Shown here in pieces: positions 1-7,843 of a DNA stretch of 64,000 bases. The position numbers and the translations under genes were made by a program. The notes beneath the pieces were generated by a model. It made no database searches. It saw only the letters and a list, made by a program, of their open reading frames with translations, and was not told the origin of the DNA. Positions within the stretch are counted from its first letter, which is position 1, and each line of letters starts with the position of its first letter. Origin of the DNA: Bacteroidota bacterium (GTDB lineage Bacteria; Bacteroidota; Bacteroidia; Bacteroidales; Cfx3-03); assembly GCA_013390605.1 (NCBI GenBank), contig JACAUB010000001.1, positions 1,541,105 to 1,605,104 on the forward strand, written 5' to 3'.

Positions 1-12
1 CTCGCTTTTTAT

Positions 13-633
13 TTATTCACCCATCGCATCCTCGTCGAGTTTCAGGTAGGGCACATAACTGAATATAGCGGCCAGACAATCTTTTGTCAAGATGGAGTCT
101 TCCAATGCATTGTGTGTGTCACCTTCGCGTTCCAGTTCAAAGTATCCTGAGATGGCTTCTAGACTTCGTTTACGGGGCACATCGTATCCATTTGCTGAAA
201 GAATTTTAAACATCAGAAAACTAAGTTGATGCAAATCTAATTGTGTATGCGAAAAGAACCAATCTACTTTCTCCTTTCGATATCCTGCCCTTAGAAAGTT
301 AATGTCGTACATTACACTTTGTCCGCAAATAGCAACATTACGAAATACACTTTGCTTATCGGTCCCTTTATATTTTAAGGTCTCTAAAATCCAGCTTTCA
401 AATTTTTCAATTGCTTCAAAAAGCATTGGGGCGTCCTGGAGGTCAGCCAATGATAGATCATGTATCTTTTGAGAAGGGGCTGAAAAGCTTTCAGTATTTT
501 CAGGATAGACATTAGTGATAAATTGACCAAGTTCTTCCCAATTGTCGTTACATAATACAGCACCTATTTGAATGACCTCATTCCATTCAGGGTCGGGACC
601 ACTCATTTCAAGATCAAGAACTAAATAAAACAT
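13..633 (-). CDS. DEDDh-type 3'-5' exonuclease (DnaQ-like)
   Basis: 206-aa protein with the DEDDh exonuclease motifs in order: D7 and E9 in the opening strand (LVLDLEMSG), D110 in the Exo II region, and H174/D179 in Exo III (HNALEDS). The family removes 3'-terminal nucleotides with two metal ions, acting as a proofreading subunit, RNase T or oligoribonuclease. The protein is little more than the catalytic domain, and which of these substrates it uses cannot be told. The reading frame extends upstream to 702, but the ATG at 633 is preferred: Exo I then begins at residue 3, as is usual, and the upstream gene's stop at 641-643 lies just 7 nt before it. It is probably co-transcribed with that lipoprotein gene. 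Confidence 0.85.
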   Translation of the reverse strand: MFYLVLDLEMSGPDPEWNEVIQIGAVLCNDNWEELGQFITNVYPENTESFSAPSQKIHDLSLADLQDAPMLFEAIEKFESWILETLKYKGTDKQSVFRNVAICGQSVMYDINFLRAGYRKEKVDWFFSHTQLDLHQLSFLMFKILSANGYDVPRKRSLEAISGYFELEREGDTHNALEDSILTKDCLAAIFSYVPYLKLDEDAMGE

Positions 634-640
634 TGAACGA

Positions 641-1252
641 TTATTTTTTAGTGGTACGAATTGGTTTAATAGAATGAGCAATATGTTCAAGATAGACCTC
701 ATTCTGATCTAGCCAGCGTTTACGTGCTTTTATGTATAGAGAGACTCTGATTTTACCTGCGTCTTTTACAAACATTCGATATTGGCGGCCTGATAGCTTA
801 AGTCCTTTTATTCCATCATTAAAGATAAAAGTCTCAATTTTATTAAAAACGGTCGAATCAACTTCAGCCAGTACACGTTCATTGTCAGGTGTAATTCTTT
901 CACCATATATTCTAATGTCAGTAAATTTCTTTCCGGTAAAAACATAATAACCATCACCTATCGTGCTTTCATCAATGGCGCGCCACTGGTTTGGAAGCTC
1001 AAAGGAGAAATTAAAAGATTGGTTATAAGCGGTCTTAAATCCAGAAATTACAGCGGGTTTATATACTGCCTCCTGATTATCTTTATCCAGCGTTAATACA
1101 GTATCAGCATCTGCATTATCAGATGTATCTACTGAAATTGCAGTTGTCTGAATCTTATGTTGAGCAGCAGTTGACTTTTCCGGATGATTGTTGCATGCAG
1201 TCAAAACAACGAAACCAGAGATACAAAAAAGAGAAATTATTTTATAGTACAT
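641..1252 (-). CDS. Putative lipoprotein of unknown function
   Basis: 203-aa protein starting MYYKII, with a hydrophobic segment and a lipobox (LTAC, Cys20), so probably an outer- or inner-membrane lipoprotein. A low-complexity Ser/Thr/Asp stretch follows, then a compact C-terminal domain (about residues 75-200) whose family I do not recognise; it contains the pattern 'NFSFELPNQW...DGYYVFTG' seen in small secreted Bacteroidota proteins. The frame stays open up to 1324, but a TAnnTTTG promoter element at 1279-1272 lies inside that extension, and only the ATG at 1252 gives a proper signal peptide. The exonuclease gene follows after 7 nt, suggesting one transcript. Confidence 0.7.
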   Translation of the reverse strand: MYYKIISLFCISGFVVLTACNNHPEKSTAAQHKIQTTAISVDTSDNADADTVLTLDKDNQEAVYKPAVISGFKTAYNQSFNFSFELPNQWRAIDESTIGDGYYVFTGKKFTDIRIYGERITPDNERVLAEVDSTVFNKIETFIFNDGIKGLKLSGRQYRMFVKDAGKIRVSLYIKARKRWLDQNEVYLEHIAHSIKPIRTTKK

Positions 1253-1271
1253 AACTTGACGGTTAGCTGAA

Positions 1272-1279
1272 CAAAGATA
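1272..1279 (-). promoter_or_regulatory. Bacteroidota -7 element TATCTTTG
   Basis: Minus-strand TATCTTTG, a perfect match to the TAnnTTTG element, 20 nt upstream of the ATG at 1252. It excludes the longer start of the lipoprotein frame. No convincing -33 TTTG at the usual distance. Confidence 0.55.
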
Positions 1280-1460
1280 ATTAGTTTGCTGTTCAAAGTT
1301 GTAAATATATTGTTTACTTTTCATCCGTAAATAATTTATTTTTATAGGTTGGATAGAACTCGTTTATTAAATTTGCTACAGTGAATGTGGTTGTAAAACA
1401 TGCTCGTTTCGTAAATGTTAGTATATATTGTAATTTTAATCACTCAAAAAATCAAACACC

Positions 1461-2036
1461 ATGAAATTTGAATTGCCTAATCTACCGTATGCCGTAGATG
1501 CTTTAGAACCTTTTATAAGTCAGCGAACGCTGGAATTCCATTACGGTAAGCATCACCAGACTTATGTGAACAATCTGAATAACCTTGTTGTGGGTACTAA
1601 GTTTGAAAATACTGAATTAGAGCATATTGTTAAGGAAGCCCAAGGACCTATTTTTAATAATGCTGCTCAAATATGGAATCACACATTCTATTTTGAAGCC
1701 TTTAAACCAAATGGAGGTGGTGAACCTACCGGTGTTTTGCTTGAAAAAATTAATGCTTCTTTTGGCTCTTTTGCCGAATTTAAAGCCAAGTTTGCTGCAT
1801 CGGCAACAACACTATTTGGATCGGGCTGGGCATGGCTGGTTGAAAAAACAGATGGTACACTTGAAATTGTTCAAACATCAAATGCTGCATGTCCGCTTAG
1901 AGATGGTCTAAAACCTTTATTAACCTGTGATGTTTGGGAACATGCTTATTATCTGGATGTACAGAATCGTCGTCCTGATTACGTCACCGCATTCTGGAGT
2001 GTAGTAAACTGGGATAAAGTAGCTGAGCGTCTATAA
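1461..2036 (+). CDS. sodB: Superoxide dismutase, Fe type
   Basis: 191-aa cytoplasmic Fe/Mn-family superoxide dismutase, converting superoxide to O2 and H2O2. The metal ligands are H27, H74, D157 and H161, each one position later than in E. coli SodB. Gln70 in FNNAAQIWNH sits where Fe-type enzymes carry their active-site glutamine (Mn types usually place it near residue 145), so iron or cambialistic use is inferred. The usual Thr after SNAA/SNAG is Cys144 here. The length is normal. The gene stands alone, divergent from the lipoprotein gene and followed at once by a strong hairpin terminator. It indicates that this probable anaerobe meets oxygen. Confidence 0.96.
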   Translation: MKFELPNLPYAVDALEPFISQRTLEFHYGKHHQTYVNNLNNLVVGTKFENTELEHIVKEAQGPIFNNAAQIWNHTFYFEAFKPNGGGEPTGVLLEKINASFGSFAEFKAKFAASATTLFGSGWAWLVEKTDGTLEIVQTSNAACPLRDGLKPLLTCDVWEHAYYLDVQNRRPDYVTAFWSVVNWDKVAERL

Positions 2037-2059
2037 TCAACGTGGTTCGAAAATAAATA

Positions 2060-2096
2060 AAAAAATCCGGTACTTAATGGGGGTACCGGATTTTTT
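2060..2096 (+). terminator. Intrinsic terminator after sodB
   Basis: Stem AAAAAATCCGGTAC / GTACCGGATTTTTT around a 9-nt loop, ending in a T run. The flanking A and T tracts would let it work for the convergent gene at 2117-2854 as well. Confidence 0.85.
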
Positions 2097-2116
2097 GTTT
2101 GTAAGAACAATGATCG

Positions 2117-2854
2117 TTACATCTTAACTTTAAATACAATTTTTTTCACTTTCACCTGTTCACCATCCATCATATTAGGTCTGTGTGCTTCGGTAGGGAA
2201 GAATATAAAGAAAGTTCCGGGTTGAGCATGATAATCTTTACCTGCCGATGTTTCAACAAACATAACATCTTTGGTTTCGTTATAAGGAACAACAACAGTA
2301 GATTCTTTGATAGGGGCAATTCCCATCTGCTCTTTTCCTGAAAGTACAATTTGAATATCCAGATATTTTTTATGTGCTTCCCATTTTCCATCAGCTGGAA
2401 GTTTAGTTTCATATTCTGAAACAGGTGCGAAGACATTGTCACCATCAATGGTATATTTCGCAACAGGCAGATTTACTAAGTCATTTTTGCTGATAAATTC
2501 AAATACTTTTTCCCAATACGCTTTATTTACTGCGTAATGTTTTTTTAACTCCTCAAGATTGATGGTATTGCTGGGTGTTAATTTACATCCTTTAAACCAT
2601 GATTTTTCAGCAAACCATTCTGCAACAGTTTGTGATGGTTTTTGAGTTTTCTCGGTCATATTGTTATTCTTTTCAGCGCTTAAAGCGCTCGTTAACTGAT
2701 TATTTGTTACTTCATTTTTTGTAATTCCATTTGTGTTTTTGGCTAAGATGTTTTTGGTTGAAATCGATTGCCCCACAACAGATAAAGAAAAAGTGACAGC
2801 TGCAACTAATGCTACAGATGTGAAGATTTTTACAATTGTTTTCTTCTGGTTCAT
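2117..2854 (-). CDS. Exported YhcH/YjgK/YiaL (DUF386) family protein
   Basis: 245 aa. The C-terminal half (about residues 75-245) is a DUF386 cupin-like domain: WEAHKKYLDIQ carries H161, LSGKEQ carries E175, and H209/H224 lie in the YHAQPGTFFIFFPTEAH block; these are the metal-binding type residues of the family. Characterised relatives (YhcH/NanQ) act on sugar anomers in sialic acid use, and others are linked to sugar catabolism. Unlike cytoplasmic YhcH (about 150 aa), this one has a signal peptide (residues 1-30) and a 45-residue low-complexity linker, so it should act in the periplasm or on the surface. It is monocistronic and no sugar operon lies next to it. The substrate is unknown. Confidence 0.85.
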   Translation of the reverse strand: MNQKKTIVKIFTSVALVAAVTFSLSVVGQSISTKNILAKNTNGITKNEVTNNQLTSALSAEKNNNMTEKTQKPSQTVAEWFAEKSWFKGCKLTPSNTINLEELKKHYAVNKAYWEKVFEFISKNDLVNLPVAKYTIDGDNVFAPVSEYETKLPADGKWEAHKKYLDIQIVLSGKEQMGIAPIKESTVVVPYNETKDVMFVETSAGKDYHAQPGTFFIFFPTEAHRPNMMDGEQVKVKKIVFKVKM

Positions 2855-2991
2855 ACAGCTATATTTATAATATTGAGACAGTAAAAATACAAATTAAGAG
2901 AATTGAAATGTATTGAAGTATTATTATTTTTTTGAATACCTTTTCTTAATACAACGCATAAATGAAAAAGAGTGATACAGTCGAAAATATT

Positions 2992-2999
2992 TACCTTTG
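2992..2999 (+). promoter_or_regulatory. -7 element TACCTTTG for aroK
   Basis: Perfect TAnnTTTG match 23 nt before the aroK ATG at 3023, giving a very short leader. It lies inside the longer open frame beginning at 2972, which argues for the internal start. Confidence 0.6.
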
Positions 3000-3022
3000 C
3001 AAAAAAAAAACTTAATTTCTTT

Positions 3023-3523
3023 ATGCTAATCTTTTTGGTAGGGTATATGGGATGTGGCAAAACTACCTTTGGTCGTCAGTTGGCTGCCGAATTAGGTTGG
3101 CAATTTGCAGATTTGGATGAATTAATTGAAGAGCGTTATAAAATCAGCATTTCCGGGTTTTTTGAAAAATATGGCGAAGATAATTTCAGACGTATCGAGA
3201 ATATGATGCTTCGAGAAGTGCTTTCATGGAAGAATAGTATTATTTCAACGGGTGGTGGAGCACCTTGTTTCTATAACAACATGGAGTTGATGAACAAGTT
3301 TGGTGTTACTGTTTTTTTAGATACCTCTATTCCTGTTTTGGTTGAACGACTTATTAGAGGAAAACGAAAGAGACCATTATTAAAGGGTATTGAAGTCGAA
3401 GAGCTAAATCTGAAAATCAATAACCATTTATTGCAACGTCGCTTCTATTACGAGCAGGCAAAGTTTAAGTTAGACGATGAACAACAGCTTGTAAACAATA
3501 TAAAAGAAAAGCTGGGATTATAA
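3023..3523 (+). CDS. aroK: Shikimate kinase
   Basis: 166 aa, the normal size for this enzyme, which phosphorylates shikimate at the 3-OH with ATP in the chorismate pathway. Walker A is GYMGCGKT (residues 7-14). D30/D32 and R56/R57 match the shikimate-binding residues, GGG at 77-79 is the glycine-rich substrate loop, R117 lies in the lid (GKRKRPLL) and R139/R140 bind nucleotide. The ATG at 3023 is chosen because the P-loop then begins at residue 7, as usual, and because a promoter element sits at 2992-2999. Single gene, with its terminator overlapping the stop codon. Confidence 0.95.
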   Translation: MLIFLVGYMGCGKTTFGRQLAAELGWQFADLDELIEERYKISISGFFEKYGEDNFRRIENMMLREVLSWKNSIISTGGGAPCFYNNMELMNKFGVTVFLDTSIPVLVERLIRGKRKRPLLKGIEVEELNLKINNHLLQRRFYYEQAKFKLDDEQQLVNNIKEKLGL

Positions 3524-3540
3524 GTCCCGGCTTTTCTTTT
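3502..3540. terminator. Bidirectional terminator between aroK and rlmD
   Basis: 16-bp stem (3502-3517 with 3525-3540, one G-T pair) around a 7-nt loop that contains the aroK stop codon. A-rich on the left and T-rich on the right, so it can serve both convergent genes. Confidence 0.85.
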
Positions 3541-3558
3541 ATAAAAGTTCCATTAGAA

Positions 3559-5013
3559 TTAGCTTACCGCTTCAACAACAGGATTTAAAACACTTAATCT
3601 GATAGGCCGTTTCTCTAATAGTACCACATTTTCTACATGGTGTGTATGTGGAAACATATCGACAGGCTGAATTGCCATAACCTGATATGCATCGTTCATC
3701 TGTGCGATATCTCTTGCCTGTGTCGCGGGATTGCAGCTAACATAAACTACTTTAGGAGCTCCCGTCAGAATAATCTGGTCAACAACCTTTGGATGCATTC
3801 CGGCACGTGGAGGATCTGTAATGATTACATCAGGTGTTCCGTGTTCCGCAATAAATTCAGGAGTCAACACCTTAACCATATCGCCGGCAAAGAAGTTTGT
3901 ATTTGTAATTGTATTCAACAGTGAGTTTTCTTTCGCATCCTCAATGGCCTCTGGAACATATTCAATACCTATAACTTTCTGCGCGTTACGGGCAATAAAA
4001 TTCGCAATAGTACCTGTTCCTGTGTATAAATCATATACAACTTCACTTCCGGTTAAACCTGCAAACTGACGAGCGACACTATATAGTTTATGTGCTTGTT
4101 CCGAATTTGTTTGGTAAAACGAAATAGGACCTATCTTGAATTTCAACCCCTCCATCTCTTCCATAATAAATGGATCACCTTTAAACTGTTCAATTTCAAG
4201 ATCTGAAATTGTATCGTTTTTCTTTTCATTTACTACATACATTAAAGAGGTGATCTCTGGAAACTTCTTTTCAATAACCGAAAGCAAGTCATCAATTAAT
4301 GGTTGATCTCTATATCCAACGACTAATATCGCCATTATATCACCCGTAGAAGATGTTCTGATGATGAGATTTCGCAAGAAACCAGTCCATTGTCGTGCAT
4401 CATGAAAAGTGAGTTCGTGTTCCAGTGCATACGCTTTAACAGCCAACCTGATGCCATTTGATGGTTCGGGTTGAAGATGGCAAGCTGTTATATCGACCAC
4501 CTTATCAAAGAAGCCCGGATAATGAAATCCTGCTGCATTTAATGATGCTTGTTCAATGTTGTCTATTCGTTGCTCATCTGTTAACCAGCGTTTACTCGAA
4601 AATGTATATTCAAGTTTATTCCGATAATAACGTGTTTTCTCTGATGCGATAATCTCTTTTACTTCAGGAAAATCGAATTTACCTATTCTGGAGAAATGGT
4701 CCTGAACCTGTTTCTGCTTGTAAATAAGTTGGTCGGCATAAGCCATATTCTGCCATTTGCATCCTCCACAAACGCCAAAGTGTTCGCAAAAAGGTTTAAC
4801 TCTTTTTTCAGCATAGTGGTGAAACTTGACAACCTTACCTTCATAGTAATGTCTTTTCTTGGCCACTGCTTTGATATCAACAATGTCGCCCGGAACCACA
4901 AAAGGAACAAAAACAACCATATTGTCAACTCTGGCAACGGCTTTACCTTCAGCACCTGCATCCAATATTTCAACATTTTCAAACAGCGGAAGTATTTTGT
5001 TTTTACGAGCCAT
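3559..5013 (-). CDS. rlmD: 23S rRNA (uracil-C5)-methyltransferase, RlmD/RumA type
   Basis: 484-aa SAM-dependent RNA m5U methyltransferase. An N-terminal TRAM domain (about 10-65) is followed by the four Cys of a [4Fe-4S] site (C76, C82, C85, C178), SAM motif I YDLYTGTGTIANF (328-340), TDPPRAG (399-405), and the catalytic nucleophile C427 in VSCNPAT. A Glu in HHVENVVLLE fits the family's general base. The family methylates U1939 of 23S rRNA (RlmD) or U747 (RlmC); the iron-sulfur Cys set does not fully separate the two, so the precise target is inferred. The gene lies 11 nt downstream of hydE and is probably co-transcribed with it, though the functions are unrelated. Confidence 0.93.
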   Translation of the reverse strand: MARKNKILPLFENVEILDAGAEGKAVARVDNMVVFVPFVVPGDIVDIKAVAKKRHYYEGKVVKFHHYAEKRVKPFCEHFGVCGGCKWQNMAYADQLIYKQKQVQDHFSRIGKFDFPEVKEIIASEKTRYYRNKLEYTFSSKRWLTDEQRIDNIEQASLNAAGFHYPGFFDKVVDITACHLQPEPSNGIRLAVKAYALEHELTFHDARQWTGFLRNLIIRTSSTGDIMAILVVGYRDQPLIDDLLSVIEKKFPEITSLMYVVNEKKNDTISDLEIEQFKGDPFIMEEMEGLKFKIGPISFYQTNSEQAHKLYSVARQFAGLTGSEVVYDLYTGTGTIANFIARNAQKVIGIEYVPEAIEDAKENSLLNTITNTNFFAGDMVKVLTPEFIAEHGTPDVIITDPPRAGMHPKVVDQIILTGAPKVVYVSCNPATQARDIAQMNDAYQVMAIQPVDMFPHTHHVENVVLLEKRPIRLSVLNPVVEAVS

Positions 5014-5024
5014 TATTTCTTTTA

Positions 5025-6116
5025 TTAAATTTCATTATTTCTTTTCTCGAAGTGTTTGCTATCGCCCCACTCTCCAAATCCAATTTCATCACCTGCCAGA
5101 TGAATTCGCGCTTCTAAGCAAGTTTTACACTGTTCTGCTTCTTCATCAATACAAGGTTTGTCTTCATATAAAAGATAACCTTCGCGATATTTTACAGGTG
5201 TTAAATTAGGCATGATGATATTTGCACCTGCCTTTAAGGCTTTTTCCCGACCCAGTTTATCAATAGCCTGCATGGCAGTTGTGGCAGCAATATTGATATC
5301 TTTCATCATTATACGGAGAATAGCTACCATTTTTAATGAAAGTTGAAAACGGTCTTCTTTTGGCAATAAAAGATGTCTGAAAGCATAAAGTGGAGTGTCT
5401 TCGTGTTCAATATAAGGTCCCATTCCACACATGTCGATGTCGAGATCTTTGAAAAAGAGTAGATCTTCAGCCAGATCTGAAACAGTTTGAAAGGGGAGGC
5501 CAATCATGACACCGGTTCCAACATTGTAGCCTATATTTCTTAGCGTATGCAATGCATTAATCCTGATTTCATAATCATGCTTTGAATCATGCGGATGTAT
5601 CTTGTAATATAATTCTCTGTTTGATGTTTCAATGCGGATAAGATAACGGTGGGCTCCCGCTTCAAACCATTCCTTGTAAACCTCTTCACTTTGCTCACCC
5701 ATTGAAAGCGTGATGCCCAGTTTCCCATCGCTCATGTCTTTAATCTTCTGGAGCAAATCAGTTATTTCGTTTACAAATTTGCGATCACTCCGTTCTCCGC
5801 TTTGCAGTACCATTGAGCCATATCCATTGTCAAGTGCATATCGGGCAGCATCCAACACCTCTTGTTCTCCAACCATATAACGATCTACTGAGCGGTTTCC
5901 TTTTCGGATACCACAGTAATAACAGTTTTTCGAACAGATATTCGATAACTCAATAAGGCCTCTGAAATAAACTTTCTTACCAACGTACTTTTCTTTTATT
6001 TCTGCTGAAAGGGCATAAATCTTTTTGCGGTCAGTTTCATTTGCCTCTAATAACGCAATCAGATCATCTTTCGTGAAGATATCTTTTAAAAGAATTTCAT
6101 CAATTCGGTTTTTCAC
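5025..6116 (-). CDS. hydE: [FeFe]-hydrogenase H-cluster radical SAM maturase HydE
   Basis: 363-aa radical SAM enzyme that helps build the diiron part of the [FeFe]-hydrogenase H-cluster. With the start proposed here, the CxxxCxxC cluster is C61, C65, C68, close to Thermotoga HydE, and the accessory C-x7-C-x2-C near the C-terminus is present (CIDEEAEQCKTC). The frame is open to an ATG at 6188, but a TAnnTTTG promoter element at 6150-6143 lies between that ATG and the conserved region. The GTG at 6116-6114 (V-K-N-R-I-D-E) is therefore the better start and gives a normal length. HydF, HydG and the hydrogenase itself are not in this window. Confidence 0.9.
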   Translation of the reverse strand: MKNRIDEILLKDIFTKDDLIALLEANETDRKKIYALSAEIKEKYVGKKVYFRGLIELSNICSKNCYYCGIRKGNRSVDRYMVGEQEVLDAARYALDNGYGSMVLQSGERSDRKFVNEITDLLQKIKDMSDGKLGITLSMGEQSEEVYKEWFEAGAHRYLIRIETSNRELYYKIHPHDSKHDYEIRINALHTLRNIGYNVGTGVMIGLPFQTVSDLAEDLLFFKDLDIDMCGMGPYIEHEDTPLYAFRHLLLPKEDRFQLSLKMVAILRIMMKDINIAATTAMQAIDKLGREKALKAGANIIMPNLTPVKYREGYLLYEDKPCIDEEAEQCKTCLEARIHLAGDEIGFGEWGDSKHFEKRNNEI

Positions 6117-6142
6117 AATAAAGTGGTTTGATTTTTGATGTG

Positions 6143-6150
6143 CAAAGTTA
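6143..6150 (-). promoter_or_regulatory. -7 element TAACTTTG for hydE-rlmD
   Basis: Minus-strand TAACTTTG, a perfect TAnnTTTG match, 27 nt upstream of the GTG at 6116 and inside the longer open frame. It decides the hydE start. Confidence 0.6.
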
Positions 6151-6418
6151 CAACGAAAACTGACAGAGAAAGAAAATATGGCATTCATCTAGCCATACAT
6201 ATTTCATTTAAGTCAAATAATTTAGTTTTGCTATTGATTTGCGTATTTTAACGCTGGAAAACAGTAAGATGGATAAATGTATTAATAAAATGTAAAAAAA
6301 CACAAATTTTAATGTCAGACTTCTTAAAATTATTGCTAAACTTGAAGTTGATTTTGAATATACTATGTGCTTACAAACGAAAATAATAAACAACTGAAAT
6401 TCAATATTATAAAAAATC

Positions 6419-7141
6419 ATGAATCTACAAACAATGACAAAGGGAAGTATGCTAAAAGGTTTTAGTATGCCAACTATCTACAGACTTTCTACAAAGCTGC
6501 TGATGGTTATGCTAGTTATAGCAATGTCGGCTGGGATAACCGGTTGTAACAACCAAAAGAAGATAGCTGCTCGCGAGCGTGCTGCAAAAATTGAACAGGC
6601 TAAAGTAAGGCTTCAGGCATTACTTGATGACAAGAGTACACTTACCCTTGATCAGAAATACACTGAATTGAATACGATAAAAGGATGGAATCTAAATGAT
6701 AAAGATGTTGATAATTTGATTGCTAAGGTTGAAGATAAATTAGCAAAGGATCGCGAAATATTACGTAAACGTGCAGAAGACGAAGTTAGATTACGTGAAG
6801 CTGAAGAGCGACGACGACTAGAAGAATCCATGCGTAATGCAGGAAATAATGATCCTCGTTTTATTAAAATAAATGAAGCTTTTAATAGTATTGCTACTGC
6901 AACATCAGTAGATGCAGCAAACAAACTGATCATTGAAACACTAAACTTATTCAATACTCCTGATGCTCCTGTTTTAATTGCTATCAGTCAAAACGGTACC
7001 GCTAAAGATTATGATCGTCCAACTACTATCAAGCGTTATCTCGAATATTTAAAAGACCAAAAGCGTAACGTAAATCAAATTTCAAATCTGGTTTTTGATG
7101 CTAGTGGTAAAATAACAGAACTCGAACTAACCAAAAAATAA
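6419..7141 (+). CDS. Lipoprotein with coiled coil, unknown family
   Basis: 240 aa. After a 25-residue lead comes a hydrophobic segment ending in a lipobox (ITGC, about Cys43). Residues 48-140 are highly charged and helical (many K/E/R, e.g. LRKRAEDEVRLREAEERR), likely a coiled coil. A C-terminal domain (about 150-240) follows, with a DYDRPTTIKRYLEYLKDQK segment. I recognise no family. Alternative starts at 6434 or 6449 would shorten the lead and give a more ordinary signal peptide. The next gene begins 9 nt after the stop with a clear AGGAG, so the two are surely co-transcribed. The role is unknown; an envelope location is inferred. Confidence 0.7.
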   Translation: MNLQTMTKGSMLKGFSMPTIYRLSTKLLMVMLVIAMSAGITGCNNQKKIAARERAAKIEQAKVRLQALLDDKSTLTLDQKYTELNTIKGWNLNDKDVDNLIAKVEDKLAKDREILRKRAEDEVRLREAEERRRLEESMRNAGNNDPRFIKINEAFNSIATATSVDAANKLIIETLNLFNTPDAPVLIAISQNGTAKDYDRPTTIKRYLEYLKDQKRNVNQISNLVFDASGKITELELTKK

Positions 7142-7143
7142 TC

Positions 7144-7148
7144 AGGAG
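7144..7148 (+). promoter_or_regulatory. Shine-Dalgarno AGGAG
   Basis: AGGAG two nt before the ATG at 7151, in the 9-nt gap between the two genes. A recognisable ribosome binding site is uncommon in this lineage, and it fixes the start. Confidence 0.6.
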
Positions 7149-7150
7149 CT

Positions 7151-7729
7151 ATGAAGACATTTAAAATTTCAATAATTGCCCTTGCCCTTTTATTAGGATG
7201 CGGAACCATATTTGCTCAGGAAACTATTTCACCTGATCGTAAAAAAGCAATAGATAGCCTTGCACTTGAAAAAGTCAGAGACTTAAGCAAGTATATCGCC
7301 TTAGTAGGTAGTAAAGAAACACCATGGTCTGAAGCACAACGTGTTATTCAACGTGCTGAAGAACTTTTTATGCCAGGTAGCGAAATGGGTGTATCTTCAC
7401 TATATCGTCCTGAAATTAGCTATTTTAAAGTTCGCGAATATTTTGAAAGACTAATGCGTTTGAACTATGATAAGGTTTCAATCGATTGGTACAATATTGA
7501 GTATGTAAGCGACCTCGAACAACAACCTGATGGTACTTTTGTTGGTGTAATCACAATCTTCCAACGCTTTGAAGGATATAATAAAGAAAAAGGTTTAGTT
7601 TATCGCGATACGACTAAAAAAGATATCACAATATATGTAAAACGTAAAGAAACTCAGATTGGTGGTCGTACCATTGGATTCTGGGATGTATTACTTGGCG
7701 ATATCCGTGTAAAAGAAACCCGTCCGTAA
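7151..7729 (+). CDS. Periplasmic protein, unknown family (possible NTF2-like fold)
   Basis: 192 aa with a signal peptide (MKTFKISIIALALLLGCGTIFAQ, cleavage after about residue 23; the Cys at 17 is not followed as in a lipobox, so a soluble periplasmic protein is more likely). Residues 90-190 alternate strands (VSIDWYNIEYV, GTFVGVITIFQRFEGY, KKDITIYVKRKE) in a layout like the N-terminal domain of the leucine-rich-repeat protein at 8712-11390. I suspect the same NTF2-like fold, but this is inference from pattern. Second gene of a bicistronic unit with the coiled-coil lipoprotein; a long hairpin terminator follows. Confidence 0.7.
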   Translation: MKTFKISIIALALLLGCGTIFAQETISPDRKKAIDSLALEKVRDLSKYIALVGSKETPWSEAQRVIQRAEELFMPGSEMGVSSLYRPEISYFKVREYFERLMRLNYDKVSIDWYNIEYVSDLEQQPDGTFVGVITIFQRFEGYNKEKGLVYRDTTKKDITIYVKRKETQIGGRTIGFWDVLLGDIRVKETRP

Positions 7730-7746
7730 ACAATAAAAATTAGGTT

Positions 7747-7797
7747 AAAGCCGTTGTAGTTATAATCGAAAATTTCGATAATAGCTACAACGGCTTT
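7747..7797 (+). terminator. Long hairpin terminator
   Basis: Outer stem AAAGCCGTTGTAG (7747-7759) with CTACAACGGCTTT (7785-7797), and an inner near-palindrome ATCGAAAATTTCGAT, followed by TTTCGGTTTT. It ends the first bicistronic unit. Confidence 0.8.
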
Positions 7798-7843
7798 TCG
7801 GTTTTGCAAAAACACCTATCTTCGCTAATATTATATTAACTGC

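Noticed and set aside
732-947. Plus-strand open frame inside the lipoprotein gene
   Set aside because: Shadow of the minus-strand lipoprotein gene, with no start signal or family likeness.
6208-6420. Minus-strand 70-codon frame between hydE and the coiled-coil lipoprotein
   Set aside because: AT-driven frame rich in Ile/Phe/Leu with no ribosome site, terminator or homology; it overlaps the promoter region of the next gene.
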